Assembly (NCBI GenBank): GCA_944326385.1
Contig: CALVDT010000015.1
Span: 62,001-126,000, forward strand
Length of the DNA stretch: 64,000 nucleotides
From: an uncultured Bacteroidales bacterium
GTDB lineage: Bacteria > Bacteroidota > Bacteroidia > Bacteroidales > UBA932
Reading direction: 5' to 3'
The translations under genes and the position numbers were made by a program. Shown piece by piece: positions 9,861 through 19,390 of the stretch. Each line of letters starts with the position of its first letter. The stretch's first letter is position 1. The notes beneath the pieces were generated by a model, which saw only the letters and a list, made by a program, of their open reading frames with translations, did not search any database and was not told the DNA's origin.

Positions 9861-11549
9861 ATGGCTATGAAAACAATATACGGATGTGCTGCAGCTGCCA
9901 TGCTGCTGCTCTCTGCAGGCTGCAGTCTGAAGGAAGACCTGATAAGCGAGTCTCTCACCGATGACTGGTACAGGACTCCTGAAGAGTGCAGGACAGGTGT
10001 CAATGCCTGCTACAATCCTATAAGGAACCAGTTCGGAGGTTACAATGTATGGGTGGCGATAGAGTGCACCACTGACCTGATGTTCCTGAATCATTCCATG
10101 AACTACAATGCCACTCTGGATATTTCTCCGACAAAACCCGCGGTGGCTTCCACCATATGGCAGAACTGCTATCAGGGAGTGATGAGGACCAACAGCCTTA
10201 TCGCAGCCATCGACAGGTCGGTCGATGCCGGAAATTTTACTGAAGAAGAAGCATTGCCCCTGAAAGGGGAGACCATAGTCCTGAGGGCATTTTATTATTA
10301 TATGCTGACATGCACTTTCGGTGATGTCCCATATTATACGGAAGAGGTGACGCAGGACAACAGGGCGAGCATCGCCTCCCTGCCGAGGATGTCTGCAGTC
10401 GAGACCAGGAATGCTCTCATAGAGGAGTTGTGCTGCTGGCTCTACCCCGAATCCATGGGCGGGCTGTGTTCGCTTGAACTCAAAAGGGCTTATGACGGGG
10501 ATCACCAGAACAGGATCGGAGCTGCAGCAGGTCTGATGATAGCCGCGAAATTCTGCCTGTGGAATGAAAGGTGGTCGGATGCTATAGAAATCATAGGTGT
10601 GCTGGAGGATATTTATGGCCATTTTGCCGACAATCCGGCAGCCTTCGGGTCCCAGTATCCGCTCAGCGACATACCGTTCTCGAAGAAATTCGTTCCGGAA
10701 TCCATTTTCGAGATAGCGAACGCATACGAAGAATACGGGATTCAGGTCACAGGCAGCATAGCCGCTTATTCTACTCCATATCAAAGTGATGCGGAAGGGG
10801 ATGAAGGGTCGCAGGATGAATTCAGAAGGACAGACATCTTCAACGGGATAGCCATTCCGGAACTCGGAGTGAACAGCCGTACATCCACTCCTGCAAGACC
10901 GACTTCGTACTATTACAGGACAGTGCTGCCTTACAGTTCGTCCGACAAGAGGAACGGAGAGTATTCGGATGACGCTACCCAGGCGAAGAACGGCTCAGGG
11001 AATCTGGCATGGAGATGGAAAGGCTTTGAGCCTGGAGACAAGGTGAGAAATCCTGAAGATGCGGCTGTAATGTGGTTTTCCAGCTGCAGCAGACCGATAG
11101 ACAGACCTTGGCTGGGGAACAAGTTCTGGTGCTATGACATGTATTATACGCTTGATCATAACAACTACAAGTTCTTCCGCTTTGCCGATGCCCTCCTTAT
11201 GGCATCAGAGGCGCACCTCATGCTCGGGAACACCGAGAGGGCGGCAGCTTATCTGAACATCACCAGGACGAGGGCCGGCATAGAACCCATGACATTGTCT
11301 TCAGTAGGAGGCAGTGCGGAAGCTTTCATGGAGGAGATCAGGCTTGAAAGGGCGAGAGAACTGTTCGGAGAATTCCAGAGGAAGTTCGATCTGGTCCGCT
11401 GGGGCATCTGGTACGAAAGGACATTGCAGTACAATGACGGAATGTATCTGCCTGGTTTCATCAGACCTTACCACAGGTATCTGCCTATCCCTGCAGAGCA
11501 GATTACTTATTCAGGGGGAGCTCTTGACAACAATGAATATGAACAATGA
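9861..11549 (+). CDS. susD: SusD/RagB-family nutrient-binding outer-membrane lipoprotein
   Basis: The 562-residue product has a lipoprotein signal (MKTIYGCAAAAMLLLSAGC, after an initial MA) and the SusD fold: an N-terminal TPR-like part (WQNCYQGVMRTNSLIAAID, LRAFYYYMLTCTFGDVPYYTE) and a C-terminal part with FRFADALLMASEAHLML, YLNITRTRAGI and the hallmark RLERARELFGEFQRKFDLVRWG. It would cap the SusC barrel and bind glycan at the surface. It lies immediately after susC and is followed four bases later by a BACON lipoprotein. A second ATG at 9867 is also possible as the start. Confidence 0.95.
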   Translation: MAMKTIYGCAAAAMLLLSAGCSLKEDLISESLTDDWYRTPEECRTGVNACYNPIRNQFGGYNVWVAIECTTDLMFLNHSMNYNATLDISPTKPAVASTIWQNCYQGVMRTNSLIAAIDRSVDAGNFTEEEALPLKGETIVLRAFYYYMLTCTFGDVPYYTEEVTQDNRASIASLPRMSAVETRNALIEELCCWLYPESMGGLCSLELKRAYDGDHQNRIGAAAGLMIAAKFCLWNERWSDAIEIIGVLEDIYGHFADNPAAFGSQYPLSDIPFSKKFVPESIFEIANAYEEYGIQVTGSIAAYSTPYQSDAEGDEGSQDEFRRTDIFNGIAIPELGVNSRTSTPARPTSYYYRTVLPYSSSDKRNGEYSDDATQAKNGSGNLAWRWKGFEPGDKVRNPEDAAVMWFSSCSRPIDRPWLGNKFWCYDMYYTLDHNNYKFFRFADALLMASEAHLMLGNTERAAAYLNITRTRAGIEPMTLSSVGGSAEAFMEEIRLERARELFGEFQRKFDLVRWGIWYERTLQYNDGMYLPGFIRPYHRYLPIPAEQITYSGGALDNNEYEQ

Positions 11550-11553
11550 CGAT

Positions 11554-11943
11554 ATGAAAAGACAGATATACATTATAGCGGTATTCCTGATGGCGTTCAT
11601 GACTTCATGCACGAAGGAATGGGTGTCATCCATCGACCTGGGAGTGAATACGGACAGGGTGAATATTGACAGCGTATATGAGGGCGAGTTCTGGTTTACG
11701 GTCTTCGCTGCCGATGACAGCCACTGGACCCTGACCGTGACGGAAGGACCGGAATGGCTGACGCCTGACATATCTGGCGCAGACGGCAGGACTCATGTCA
11801 GGTTTGCCTATACGGCAAATATGGGAGATGATGCGCGCATCGCGCAATTCGTCCTGAAGGCAGACACCGGGAAGGAAATAGCCGTAGCTGTAGTACAGTC
11901 CGGGCTGGAACAGAGTGCATCAAGTGTAGAATATATAGAATAG
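11554..11943 (+). CDS. Small BACON-domain lipoprotein
   Basis: The ATG at 11554 gives a lipoprotein signal (MKRQIYIIAVFLMAFMTSC). The mature part of about 110 residues is a single BACON-like beta-sandwich: VNIDSVYEGEFWFTVFAADD, then WTLTVTEGPEWLTPD, a run ending in FAYTANMGDDARIAQFVLKA, and a closing VAVVQSG. BACON domains are common in Bacteroidetes surface proteins and are thought to act as spacers or carbohydrate-contact modules. Such a short single-domain lipoprotein right after susD occupies the slot often filled by a SusE-like surface glycan-binding protein; that role is inference. Confidence 0.6.
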   Translation: MKRQIYIIAVFLMAFMTSCTKEWVSSIDLGVNTDRVNIDSVYEGEFWFTVFAADDSHWTLTVTEGPEWLTPDISGADGRTHVRFAYTANMGDDARIAQFVLKADTGKEIAVAVVQSGLEQSASSVEYIE

Positions 11944-11949
11944 CGGATT

Positions 11950-14184
11950 ATGAAAAAGTCATATTATTTCTTGTGCTTAGTTTCCATGATGATCTCCTGT
12001 GCTCCTTTAGACGGGCTGGTCGATGTCGTGGAAATCGGGGCTGGAGAACCTGAAGTGACTCTGGACTGCATGTCCGGGACATATGTCATGGATGTCTTTG
12101 CCGATGGAGACTGGTCTGCTTCAGTGACGGAAGGCGACTGGCTGTTTTTCACAGCCAGCTCATCATCGGAAATGACTGGGAGCGGGGATGCTGAACTGGA
12201 TGTCTCCTATCAGATGAACCGCGGGATGGACAGGACCGGCAAGATAGTCCTGAAAAGAGGCGGCCGCAGCTTTACTGTCACTCTGGTGCAGGAGGGCGTA
12301 ATATCTTCCAGCATGTATTTTGAGAATGGAAACATGCTTGTCGGTGCAGAGGGCGGCAGTTCCTCGGCAAAGTTCATGACGAGGCTCTCTGATGAGGACC
12401 TGCAGATAAGCATAAGCTATGATGGCGCAGAAGGCTGGATCTCCGATGTGAAGAAAGAGAACAATTTCCTGGTCTTCAATGTCCTGGCAAATAATTTCGC
12501 GGAAATCAGAAGTGCTGTCATCACGGTCAGTGCAGTTTCTGATCCTTCCCTGCAGGACATCCTGCATGTGAACCAGGAAGGAAACCAGATGGTATTCACC
12601 GAGATTGATTTCTATACACTGAAAGGATTGACCGCATCTTCGGTCGTCATAGATGATAACCTGGTCCTGACAGGAAGGGTCATAAATGATGACTCTCAGG
12701 GAAACGGCTCAGAAGACCTCAATATATCCTCGACAGTCAAGGACAGTGGAAGATCATCCAGGGTCGCATATCTTCAGAATGATGCCGCAGACTCCGGAGT
12801 GCTGGTCGAATTCGAGACCGTGGAAGACAACACCACCTCCCGTTTTGACAAGATCAGACTTCTGTTGAAAGGCATGACTCTTACGGCACTCGGAGGCGAC
12901 GCCGAGGAACCTCTCAGATATGAACTCACCGGAGCCAGGGCCGTGAATGTCCTGGAGTCCGAGTCTGGAAGTGCATCGGACCTGCCGGCAAAGACCAGGT
13001 CCATAGCGGAACTTTCCGACAATGATGTATATACATATGTCACATTGACAGACTGCGAGATACCGATACGGAAAGGTCCTTTTGTCCCTGTAGACATAAG
13101 ATACACCGATGCCATGAACAAATATCCCATGCCTCTCCGCGACAAGGATGGTTCCACGACCTACCTTATGTCAAACCTTGACTGCTCGTGGGCGAGGGAC
13201 GGCAAGGGAATGCCTCAGGGTGCCGGCAATGTGTCCGGTGTCATAGTGCATGAGAAATGTGACAATTTCGAATGGGACAATGCCGAGGCGAACCGTCTGA
13301 TGGCTTCCGGGATGGCGCTTGACTATATCACCGGAATAGGGACCATTTCCCGTTACCAGATCAGACCGTTCACCAGGGAAGAGATCGGCATAGCGGAGAA
13401 CTTTGAAGACGGCTTTTCGGACATGGTTGCTGAATTCGCGTATTTCAACAGGAATTACGATGATGTCGTCATAAATGTGGATGAGTCCTATACCATGTTC
13501 CCTACTTACCCGGCGGTACCGTCTCCGGTGGATGACACTTCACTGAAATCCCGATTCATAAGATGGAAGGACGGGGCTCAGGAGATGTTCCTTACATGGC
13601 GTGACTGGTCACATCTCGGACCGTTGGAGAACGGGGTGATCACTGACCAGTCAGGAGGAAACGGAGTCTATGACTATTACGGACGCTCTGCGCATTGGTA
13701 TGTGCATTCCGCGACAGCCACTTCAGGCTTGATCTATGATACCAACGGAGCAGGATGGTATTGTTCGCAATGGACTCCGGAGCAGTATTGGCTCGTGTCG
13801 TTCAGCACGGAAGATCTTACGGTTTCGAATTTTCCGCTTTCTGTAAACTTCGGAGCGGAGAACGGGCTTGGCGAGACCGTCGGAGCACCGAGGCATTGGG
13901 TTCTGGAGTATTCTCTGGACAATTCGGTCTGGACAGAGGTTTCGGACTATACTGTTCCTGACTTCACAGTCATCTTCCAGAAGAGATCATGGCAGTGCCC
14001 TGGATATAAGTATTTCAGTATCAACCTCCCTGAAGACCCTTCTATCCTTGGACGGGAGACTGTCTATGTGAGACTGAGACCTGATGGAAGCAATGCCGGC
14101 TCTACAGACTCGTATGACGGCAATGCCGTGGTTTCTACATGCCAGTCAGCCATAGATTATTTTTCCATAAGATATAACAAATGA
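11950..14184 (+). CDS. Large lipoprotein with BACON repeats and DUF5689
   Basis: The 744-residue protein has a lipoprotein signal (MKKSYYFLCLVSMMISC). Residues ~30-120 and ~120-205 look like two BACON domains (WSASVTEGDWLFFTASS and SDPSLQDILHVNQEGN are landmarks). Residues ~210-460 match DUF5689, an OB-fold-like domain typically starting with a segment such as GLTASSVVIDDNLVLTGRVI. The C-terminal ~250 residues look like a galactose-binding-type beta-sandwich. It follows the small BACON lipoprotein by six bases. The position after SusD suggests a surface glycan-binding protein, although no binding residues can be assigned. Confidence 0.7.
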   Translation: MKKSYYFLCLVSMMISCAPLDGLVDVVEIGAGEPEVTLDCMSGTYVMDVFADGDWSASVTEGDWLFFTASSSSEMTGSGDAELDVSYQMNRGMDRTGKIVLKRGGRSFTVTLVQEGVISSSMYFENGNMLVGAEGGSSSAKFMTRLSDEDLQISISYDGAEGWISDVKKENNFLVFNVLANNFAEIRSAVITVSAVSDPSLQDILHVNQEGNQMVFTEIDFYTLKGLTASSVVIDDNLVLTGRVINDDSQGNGSEDLNISSTVKDSGRSSRVAYLQNDAADSGVLVEFETVEDNTTSRFDKIRLLLKGMTLTALGGDAEEPLRYELTGARAVNVLESESGSASDLPAKTRSIAELSDNDVYTYVTLTDCEIPIRKGPFVPVDIRYTDAMNKYPMPLRDKDGSTTYLMSNLDCSWARDGKGMPQGAGNVSGVIVHEKCDNFEWDNAEANRLMASGMALDYITGIGTISRYQIRPFTREEIGIAENFEDGFSDMVAEFAYFNRNYDDVVINVDESYTMFPTYPAVPSPVDDTSLKSRFIRWKDGAQEMFLTWRDWSHLGPLENGVITDQSGGNGVYDYYGRSAHWYVHSATATSGLIYDTNGAGWYCSQWTPEQYWLVSFSTEDLTVSNFPLSVNFGAENGLGETVGAPRHWVLEYSLDNSVWTEVSDYTVPDFTVIFQKRSWQCPGYKYFSINLPEDPSILGRETVYVRLRPDGSNAGSTDSYDGNAVVSTCQSAIDYFSIRYNK

Positions 14185-14203
14185 CATTAAAACCGATAAA
14201 GCC

Positions 14204-14365
14204 ATGAAAACCACAATTGATTTTACCGACCGGTACAGGACTTACAAAAGTCCGCAGGTCATGATGACTGAAGTCTCAGTCGAGTATGGAGTCTGCAATT
14301 CGGATCCTTTGTCCGGAACAAGCGGAGCTACATGGGAGGAAGATCCGGAAGAGCTACCTTGGTAA
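14204..14365 (+). CDS. 53-residue acidic peptide, unknown function
   Basis: A short frame opens with ATG at 14204, 19 bases after the upstream stop, and closes with TAA 18 bases before the next gene's likely ATG, filling the gap exactly. The product starts MKTTIDFTDRYRTYKSPQVM, contains EVSVEYGVCNSDPLSG and ends EEDPEELPW. It has no signal peptide, one Cys, and an acidic C-terminus ending in Trp. I recognise no domain. Small peptides with a similar Y-x-x-P ... E-x-G-x-C pattern appear beside surface-protein genes in other Bacteroidetes as far as I recall; that resemblance is from memory. Coding status rests on spacing and the intact frame. Confidence 0.55.
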   Translation: MKTTIDFTDRYRTYKSPQVMMTEVSVEYGVCNSDPLSGTSGATWEEDPEELPW

Positions 14366-14383
14366 GAAGTGCGACCTTGTAAC

Positions 14384-16468
14384 ATGAAAGTCATGAAAAA
14401 GACACATATCATTTTTGCCGCAGCCTTGTATGCCGCAATGTCGCTTTCCTGTCAGGATGAGCTCAAGCCGGACAGTATGAATGTTACAGGTGACGGACAG
14501 GATGGAACCATCGTGCTTGAGGAAGGTCAGATCCTTGGTATAACACCTGAAAACACATACACAAAAACCGCCGTAGGACAGGATACGGATGGAGTCTATC
14601 CCGTGGTATGGCTGAACCGGGACATGATAAAGGTTTTCAGCGACAATGTTCCGGACGGTGCAGCCTATGAGGCGGTCGTGGAGACTCCGTCATCCCAAGC
14701 GGCATTCTCACCTGCCGGTGAACCCGTGCAGGATGAAAGCCGGTATGCCGTATATCCTGGTGCACTGGCGCAGGGAATGCAGGAAGGGAAGATCATTATG
14801 GACCTTTCAAGTTTCCGGACACAGCTTTACCATAGCTCGATACATAATTTCGGCGCTTTTGACAACTATAAGGAGGAGTTTGAAATTTATGAAGAACACA
14901 AGGAATACTATGAAGCGAACACTGTATTTCCGCATCTTCCTATGTTCGCAAGCGCATCGGGAGGAAGTGATGAGTTCCGGTTCGCTAACCTTTTCGGAGC
15001 AGTGAGGGTGAATATAAACGACTATCAGGGAAATGACATTATGGTGCAGTCTGTCAGACTCATTACCGACAGGTATGTGTCTGGCACCATGTCCATATCG
15101 GCTGACGGGACATTCACCCTGGAAGGTTCTTCCGATGAAGAAAAGACAGTCTCTGTCGTGTCCCCTAAAGAAGCCGGTCAGAAAATATCTGATTCCACCC
15201 CTTCTCTGGCAGACAATGGCATACCGTTCTATTTCTTCCTGCCGGCAGGGACATACAACGGGTTCACGTTCGAGATAACGGACACCGACGGCAGGATTTT
15301 CAGAAAGTCTACCGGGACAGTCGTTGAAGTGGAGCCTGGGCTGGTGAAGTCATTCCCGCCCCTTCCGCTTACTTTGTACTATGGCACGGCAAACAGTGTG
15401 ATAGCCCAGACAGCGTCTGCATTTGAGATAGATATCACTCCGTATTACACATTCAACGACAGACTGGTCTATGATGGAGTCCCTGTAGAGGGAATAGAGG
15501 GTAAACAGTACACGGCAGAGGTGCTGTGGCAGCTCAGGCGCGACGGACAGAATCTGGATGGAGATGTCCTCTCCTCAGAGCCGGTAGTGGAAGGCTATCT
15601 CCTGAAAGGCAACACCAATGTCCAGGGAAATGCTCTGATCGCCTTGAAAGATGAGTCCGGAGAAACAGTCTGGACCTTCCATCTCTGGGTGTTGAGTGCC
15701 GAATACATGCCAGAAGACCAGCTGTATGTAGTGGATGGCGAGTCTTTCTATATGATGAACAAGAATCTGGGGGCGATATTCCCTGTGATAGAAAATGCCG
15801 CCAATGCGTTCAACTCCTACGGCATGTACTACCAGTGGGGCAGGAAAGACCCTCTTCCGGCATATGGAGTCTCCGCCTACGCTGAAGGCGTCACGGCGCT
15901 GTTCGATACTGAGATAAAGACCGATGCCACGATAATGTACGCCATGAAGAACCCTCTTAAGGCTATCCAGACCAAAGAAGACAATATGGCGGTCGTATAT
16001 CCTCAGTCTGTCGGGAACAACAGATTGTGGGGAGCTTCAGAAGCTGTCACCTCGGAAGAAGCCATTCCGGCGAAGGCCGAAGGTTTTGTAAAGACTGTCT
16101 ATGACCCTTGCCCGCAAGGCTACATGCTGCCTCAGGCATGGCATTTCTCCGGACTTACAGTGGCAAGGGAGGCAAGGACAGGCTATGGGGCATATCTGTA
16201 CTATGACGGAGTGAACGAGACATATTACCCGCTTCAGGGGCGTTTCCTTGTAGACTCCAATAAGGTCTCCGGAGAAACCAAGGCGACAGGCACCGGTACA
16301 GATACCAGATACCATGTGTCCAATCCATATGGCACTACAGGCTGGGCGGCACCTTATCTCAGGGTGTCATTCCTCGGCAGTCCTTCAAAGGTATCTGTCT
16401 CATATTATTTCGGAGCGGAAGGCAACTGTTACCCGGTAAGGTGTCGGAAGATGGTCATGAACCAGTAA
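14384..16468 (+). CDS. Fimbrillin-like / FISUMP-type lipoprotein
   Basis: I chose the ATG at 14384 (MKVMKK...); an ATG three codons later at 14393 is equally good and an upstream GTG is less likely. A lipobox ends at about MSLSC. The N-terminal half is fimbrillin-like (TYTKTAVGQDTDGVYPVVWL, then YAVYPGAL, then a core FRFANLFGAVRVNI). A middle part carries LTLYYGTANSV and a beta-domain. The C-terminal ~250 residues match the FISUMP pattern: FYMMNKNLGAI, YGMYYQWGRKDP, TVYDPCPQGYMLP and CYPVRCRKM at the end. A related gene at 17327 shares this layout. The likely location is the cell surface; function is unknown. Confidence 0.7.
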   Translation: MKVMKKTHIIFAAALYAAMSLSCQDELKPDSMNVTGDGQDGTIVLEEGQILGITPENTYTKTAVGQDTDGVYPVVWLNRDMIKVFSDNVPDGAAYEAVVETPSSQAAFSPAGEPVQDESRYAVYPGALAQGMQEGKIIMDLSSFRTQLYHSSIHNFGAFDNYKEEFEIYEEHKEYYEANTVFPHLPMFASASGGSDEFRFANLFGAVRVNINDYQGNDIMVQSVRLITDRYVSGTMSISADGTFTLEGSSDEEKTVSVVSPKEAGQKISDSTPSLADNGIPFYFFLPAGTYNGFTFEITDTDGRIFRKSTGTVVEVEPGLVKSFPPLPLTLYYGTANSVIAQTASAFEIDITPYYTFNDRLVYDGVPVEGIEGKQYTAEVLWQLRRDGQNLDGDVLSSEPVVEGYLLKGNTNVQGNALIALKDESGETVWTFHLWVLSAEYMPEDQLYVVDGESFYMMNKNLGAIFPVIENAANAFNSYGMYYQWGRKDPLPAYGVSAYAEGVTALFDTEIKTDATIMYAMKNPLKAIQTKEDNMAVVYPQSVGNNRLWGASEAVTSEEAIPAKAEGFVKTVYDPCPQGYMLPQAWHFSGLTVAREARTGYGAYLYYDGVNETYYPLQGRFLVDSNKVSGETKATGTGTDTRYHVSNPYGTTGWAAPYLRVSFLGSPSKVSVSYYFGAEGNCYPVRCRKMVMNQ

Positions 16469-16478
16469 AGATATCCAT

Positions 16479-17330
16479 ATGAAACGGCATTTCTCAAGAT
16501 TCCTGTTCTGGGTACCCCTGATTTGCGCAGGCGCATGCGAGCCGGCCGATGTCCAGGTAGTTACAGAGGAGATAATAGTGGAGGAGACTGAATATGTGGA
16601 CAGGTACCAGGACGGGACAGGCATCACACCGCAGTGGGACGGAGTTCCTGTGAGGATAGGCATCATCGGAGACTCCATCTCCACCTTCAGCGGATGGATA
16701 CCGAACGGATATGTGGCATATTATCCTCATTCCACCGGCTCCGTGGCGGATCTGGAAGATGTTTCGCAGACCTGGTGGCACAGGTTGATATACACATTGC
16801 TCCCAGATGCCACTCTGGACAGAAACCTTTCCTATTCCGCAACATGTGTGGCTAAGACAGGGTCCGGGTCGCAGTATGACCAGAATGACTTCGTCACCAG
16901 ATGTACTGGTTTTGATGATCCGGACATCGTCATCATACATGGAGGGACCAATGACAGGGGTATATCTCTCGGACAGCAGGCTGCGCTTGGAGAGTATGAC
17001 TACGATGTCCCTGCAGACCAGCTTGACAGGTACAGATTCCGTCCGGCATACATCTGCATGGTCAAGAAAATCATGGAAGCATGGCATGGCGTCAAGATAG
17101 TCTGCGTGATAGGTGACTGTCTCTATCAGGAAGACTATATCTCCCTGGCGGAATCCGTCGAAGAGATAGCTGCGCATTACGGTTTCCCGACAGTCAGCTT
17201 CAAATCTGCCCTGGAGACTTTTGACGGTGTGCATCCGAACAGCTACGGGGCTGCGTACATGTCAGAAAAGATATATGAAGTTTTGAAGGAAGAGGGGTTG
17301 CTTTATTACCACAGGGAGGATGCGATATGA
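16479..17330 (+). CDS. SGNH/GDSL-family hydrolase, lipoprotein
   Basis: The 283-residue product begins with a lipoprotein-type signal ending near GAC and then a short acidic linker. The SGNH blocks are clear: IGIIGDSIST (nucleophile Ser in the GDS motif, residue ~69), HGGTND (block III Asn) and DGVHPN (block V Asp-x-x-His). This predicts an esterase or acetylhydrolase that could remove O-acyl groups from a glycan, in line with the surrounding carbohydrate genes. The gene is set between two FISUMP-type lipoproteins and its stop overlaps the next start (ATGA at 17327). Confidence 0.85.
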   Translation: MKRHFSRFLFWVPLICAGACEPADVQVVTEEIIVEETEYVDRYQDGTGITPQWDGVPVRIGIIGDSISTFSGWIPNGYVAYYPHSTGSVADLEDVSQTWWHRLIYTLLPDATLDRNLSYSATCVAKTGSGSQYDQNDFVTRCTGFDDPDIVIIHGGTNDRGISLGQQAALGEYDYDVPADQLDRYRFRPAYICMVKKIMEAWHGVKIVCVIGDCLYQEDYISLAESVEEIAAHYGFPTVSFKSALETFDGVHPNSYGAAYMSEKIYEVLKEEGLLYYHREDAI

Positions 17331-19390
17331 GAAGTAAGTATTTATTGCCGGTCTTGCTTGCAGGCGTATCATGTTCCATGATGGAAACTGAGCCTGCTGA
17401 CACCGGAGCCCGGGAAGAACTTGTCCCGGAAGGGCATCAGATAGTGGGAAAGACAGGTACAGCGGTGAAAACTTCCCTTGACGACAGGTTCAGGGAAGTG
17501 TGGGATGACGGCGACATGATCCGGGTTGTGAGCGTCGTGGACCATGAAGGCGAGGACTACGCCATGGTCGAAACCAGCAGCGACCGGACCGCAGCGGTTT
17601 TCGCCCCGGAGACCGATGCGGAAGCCGTGGCAGGGACTCCCCGTTATGCAGTGTATCCTGCTTCAGCTTTCATGCAGTTTACAGATGAAGGTTCACCTGT
17701 AGCCGCAGTGGATTTTTCCGGACTGGAAAAGTCATCGCTGGCATGTGCATATGCAGAAGATACGGTAATTCCTGACGGAGCCGATGTCGCGCCTCTTCCC
17801 ATGGTAGCTTCGTCAGAAGGGAACATCTTCAGTTTCAAGAGCCTGTGCGGTGCTGTCCAGGTCAGGCCTTATGACTATCAGACCATGGGCATTACTTTGT
17901 CGTCCATCAGAGTAGGTGCGGCAGACGGTATTCCTGTGGGAGGTGTCGCCACAGTAGATATGGACAGTGGCAGTATTATATCCATGACAGGAGAGAGGAC
18001 CTGCCTGACCTATGTCCTGGAGGAACCTGTCTCTATCGAAAGCAGCGGATGGACATCCTGGAGTGTGAATTCAGCTTCATCGTTTGACAGGGACGCCCGC
18101 TGCTTCCTGTTCTGGCTGCCTGCCATGGATTACGGACAGGGGCTGGAAATAACCCTGAAAGATACGGAAGGCAGAGAATACCGGTTTACGACAGGTCCTC
18201 TGTCGGTAAGACCGGCCTCTGTAACCAAGCTTCCGTACATGCCTCTTTCTCTGTATTATGGCACTGCGAACTGTGTCCGCGTGGAGCCGGGGACTACAGC
18301 TGTCAGTGTAGATGTCACCCCGTATTTCAGTATTTCAGACAGGTTCGAGCCTGAAAACAGACCGGTCGGAGGAGCGGAGGACCTGATAGCAGGAGCTTCC
18401 GTGGTCTGGCAGCAGGAACATGGATGCCCGGAGACGGACCTGACCTGGTCTTCTGACCGGGGGACAGTCGTCCCTGCCGGTGCCCGAATTCCTGTGACGG
18501 CTTCAGGAGACCATGTATATATGAATGTCCCTCTGACCGGCACGGCCGGCAATGCCGTGGTCGCCATAAAAGATGCCGAAGGCAATATCTTGTGGTCTTT
18601 CCACATCTGGGCAGGCGAGGCATATGATGTGCCGTGCAGTACAGGAGAAGGCGGCGAATACATTCTGATGGACCGGAATATAGGAGCCACATCTCTTCTG
18701 GACAGATCCCAGAGCAGCGAAGAGACTGTCAGGAACTCTTTCGGAATGTTCTATCAATGGGGAAGGAAAGATCCGTTCCCGAGGGTACTGTCCAGGAGCG
18801 GGCGTGTGACTTCCTACAGGGCGGAGAATGCCATGTCAAATTCTGTCACCAGAGATGACAAGAGCATAGGGAACATATGCTGGAGCGTCAGGAATCCGGG
18901 AAAAAGGATCTGGCTGGACAATGGCAGCGGATGCAACTGGCTGATGTCATATATTAACGAACTGTGGGGTTTCCCTTACGCCGCTACTGATCCCGAAAGG
19001 ATAGTGGCAGAGAACAGCACGGTTTCAGGAGTGAAGACGGTATATGATCCATGCCCTGAAGGTTACAGGATAGCGGATATAAAGCATCTGTACGGTCTGC
19101 TCAGCCTGAACGGAAGCACACTTTCCGGGAGGGATTCATACTATGGGTATCATTTCCGGACAGGTTCCGGTGAAACCACGATATTCATGCCGGCTGCTGG
19201 CTATGTATCATCCAAAATCGAAGATGCTACGGCTTTGTGCTACGAGACATACTGGGGCATGTACTGGACCAGTGCCACGGGTCTTGCCAATACGCATCTT
19301 TTCAGGATAGACGGACAGACATATGCACAGATACAGAATTCCCTGAGGGGACAGATGCATTCTGTAAGGTGCCTTAAAATCACTGAATAA
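17327..19390 (+). CDS. Fimbrillin-like / FISUMP-type lipoprotein (paralogue)
   Basis: A 687-residue lipoprotein (MRSKYLLPVLLAGVSC) with the same domain order as the product at 14384: a fimbrillin-like N-terminus (GTAVKTSLDDRFREVWDDGD, YAVYPASAF, FSFKSLCGAVQVRPYD), a central segment with MPLSLYYGTANCV, and a FISUMP C-terminus (YILMDRNIGATS, FGMFYQWGRKDPFP, VKTVYDPCPEGYR, YWTSATG and a final HSVRCLKI). It starts inside the stop codon of the SGNH hydrolase and its own last base is shared with the start of the first sialidase-like gene. The two FISUMP proteins are clearly paralogous but well diverged. Confidence 0.7.
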   Translation: MRSKYLLPVLLAGVSCSMMETEPADTGAREELVPEGHQIVGKTGTAVKTSLDDRFREVWDDGDMIRVVSVVDHEGEDYAMVETSSDRTAAVFAPETDAEAVAGTPRYAVYPASAFMQFTDEGSPVAAVDFSGLEKSSLACAYAEDTVIPDGADVAPLPMVASSEGNIFSFKSLCGAVQVRPYDYQTMGITLSSIRVGAADGIPVGGVATVDMDSGSIISMTGERTCLTYVLEEPVSIESSGWTSWSVNSASSFDRDARCFLFWLPAMDYGQGLEITLKDTEGREYRFTTGPLSVRPASVTKLPYMPLSLYYGTANCVRVEPGTTAVSVDVTPYFSISDRFEPENRPVGGAEDLIAGASVVWQQEHGCPETDLTWSSDRGTVVPAGARIPVTASGDHVYMNVPLTGTAGNAVVAIKDAEGNILWSFHIWAGEAYDVPCSTGEGGEYILMDRNIGATSLLDRSQSSEETVRNSFGMFYQWGRKDPFPRVLSRSGRVTSYRAENAMSNSVTRDDKSIGNICWSVRNPGKRIWLDNGSGCNWLMSYINELWGFPYAATDPERIVAENSTVSGVKTVYDPCPEGYRIADIKHLYGLLSLNGSTLSGRDSYYGYHFRTGSGETTIFMPAAGYVSSKIEDATALCYETYWGMYWTSATGLANTHLFRIDGQTYAQIQNSLRGQMHSVRCLKITE

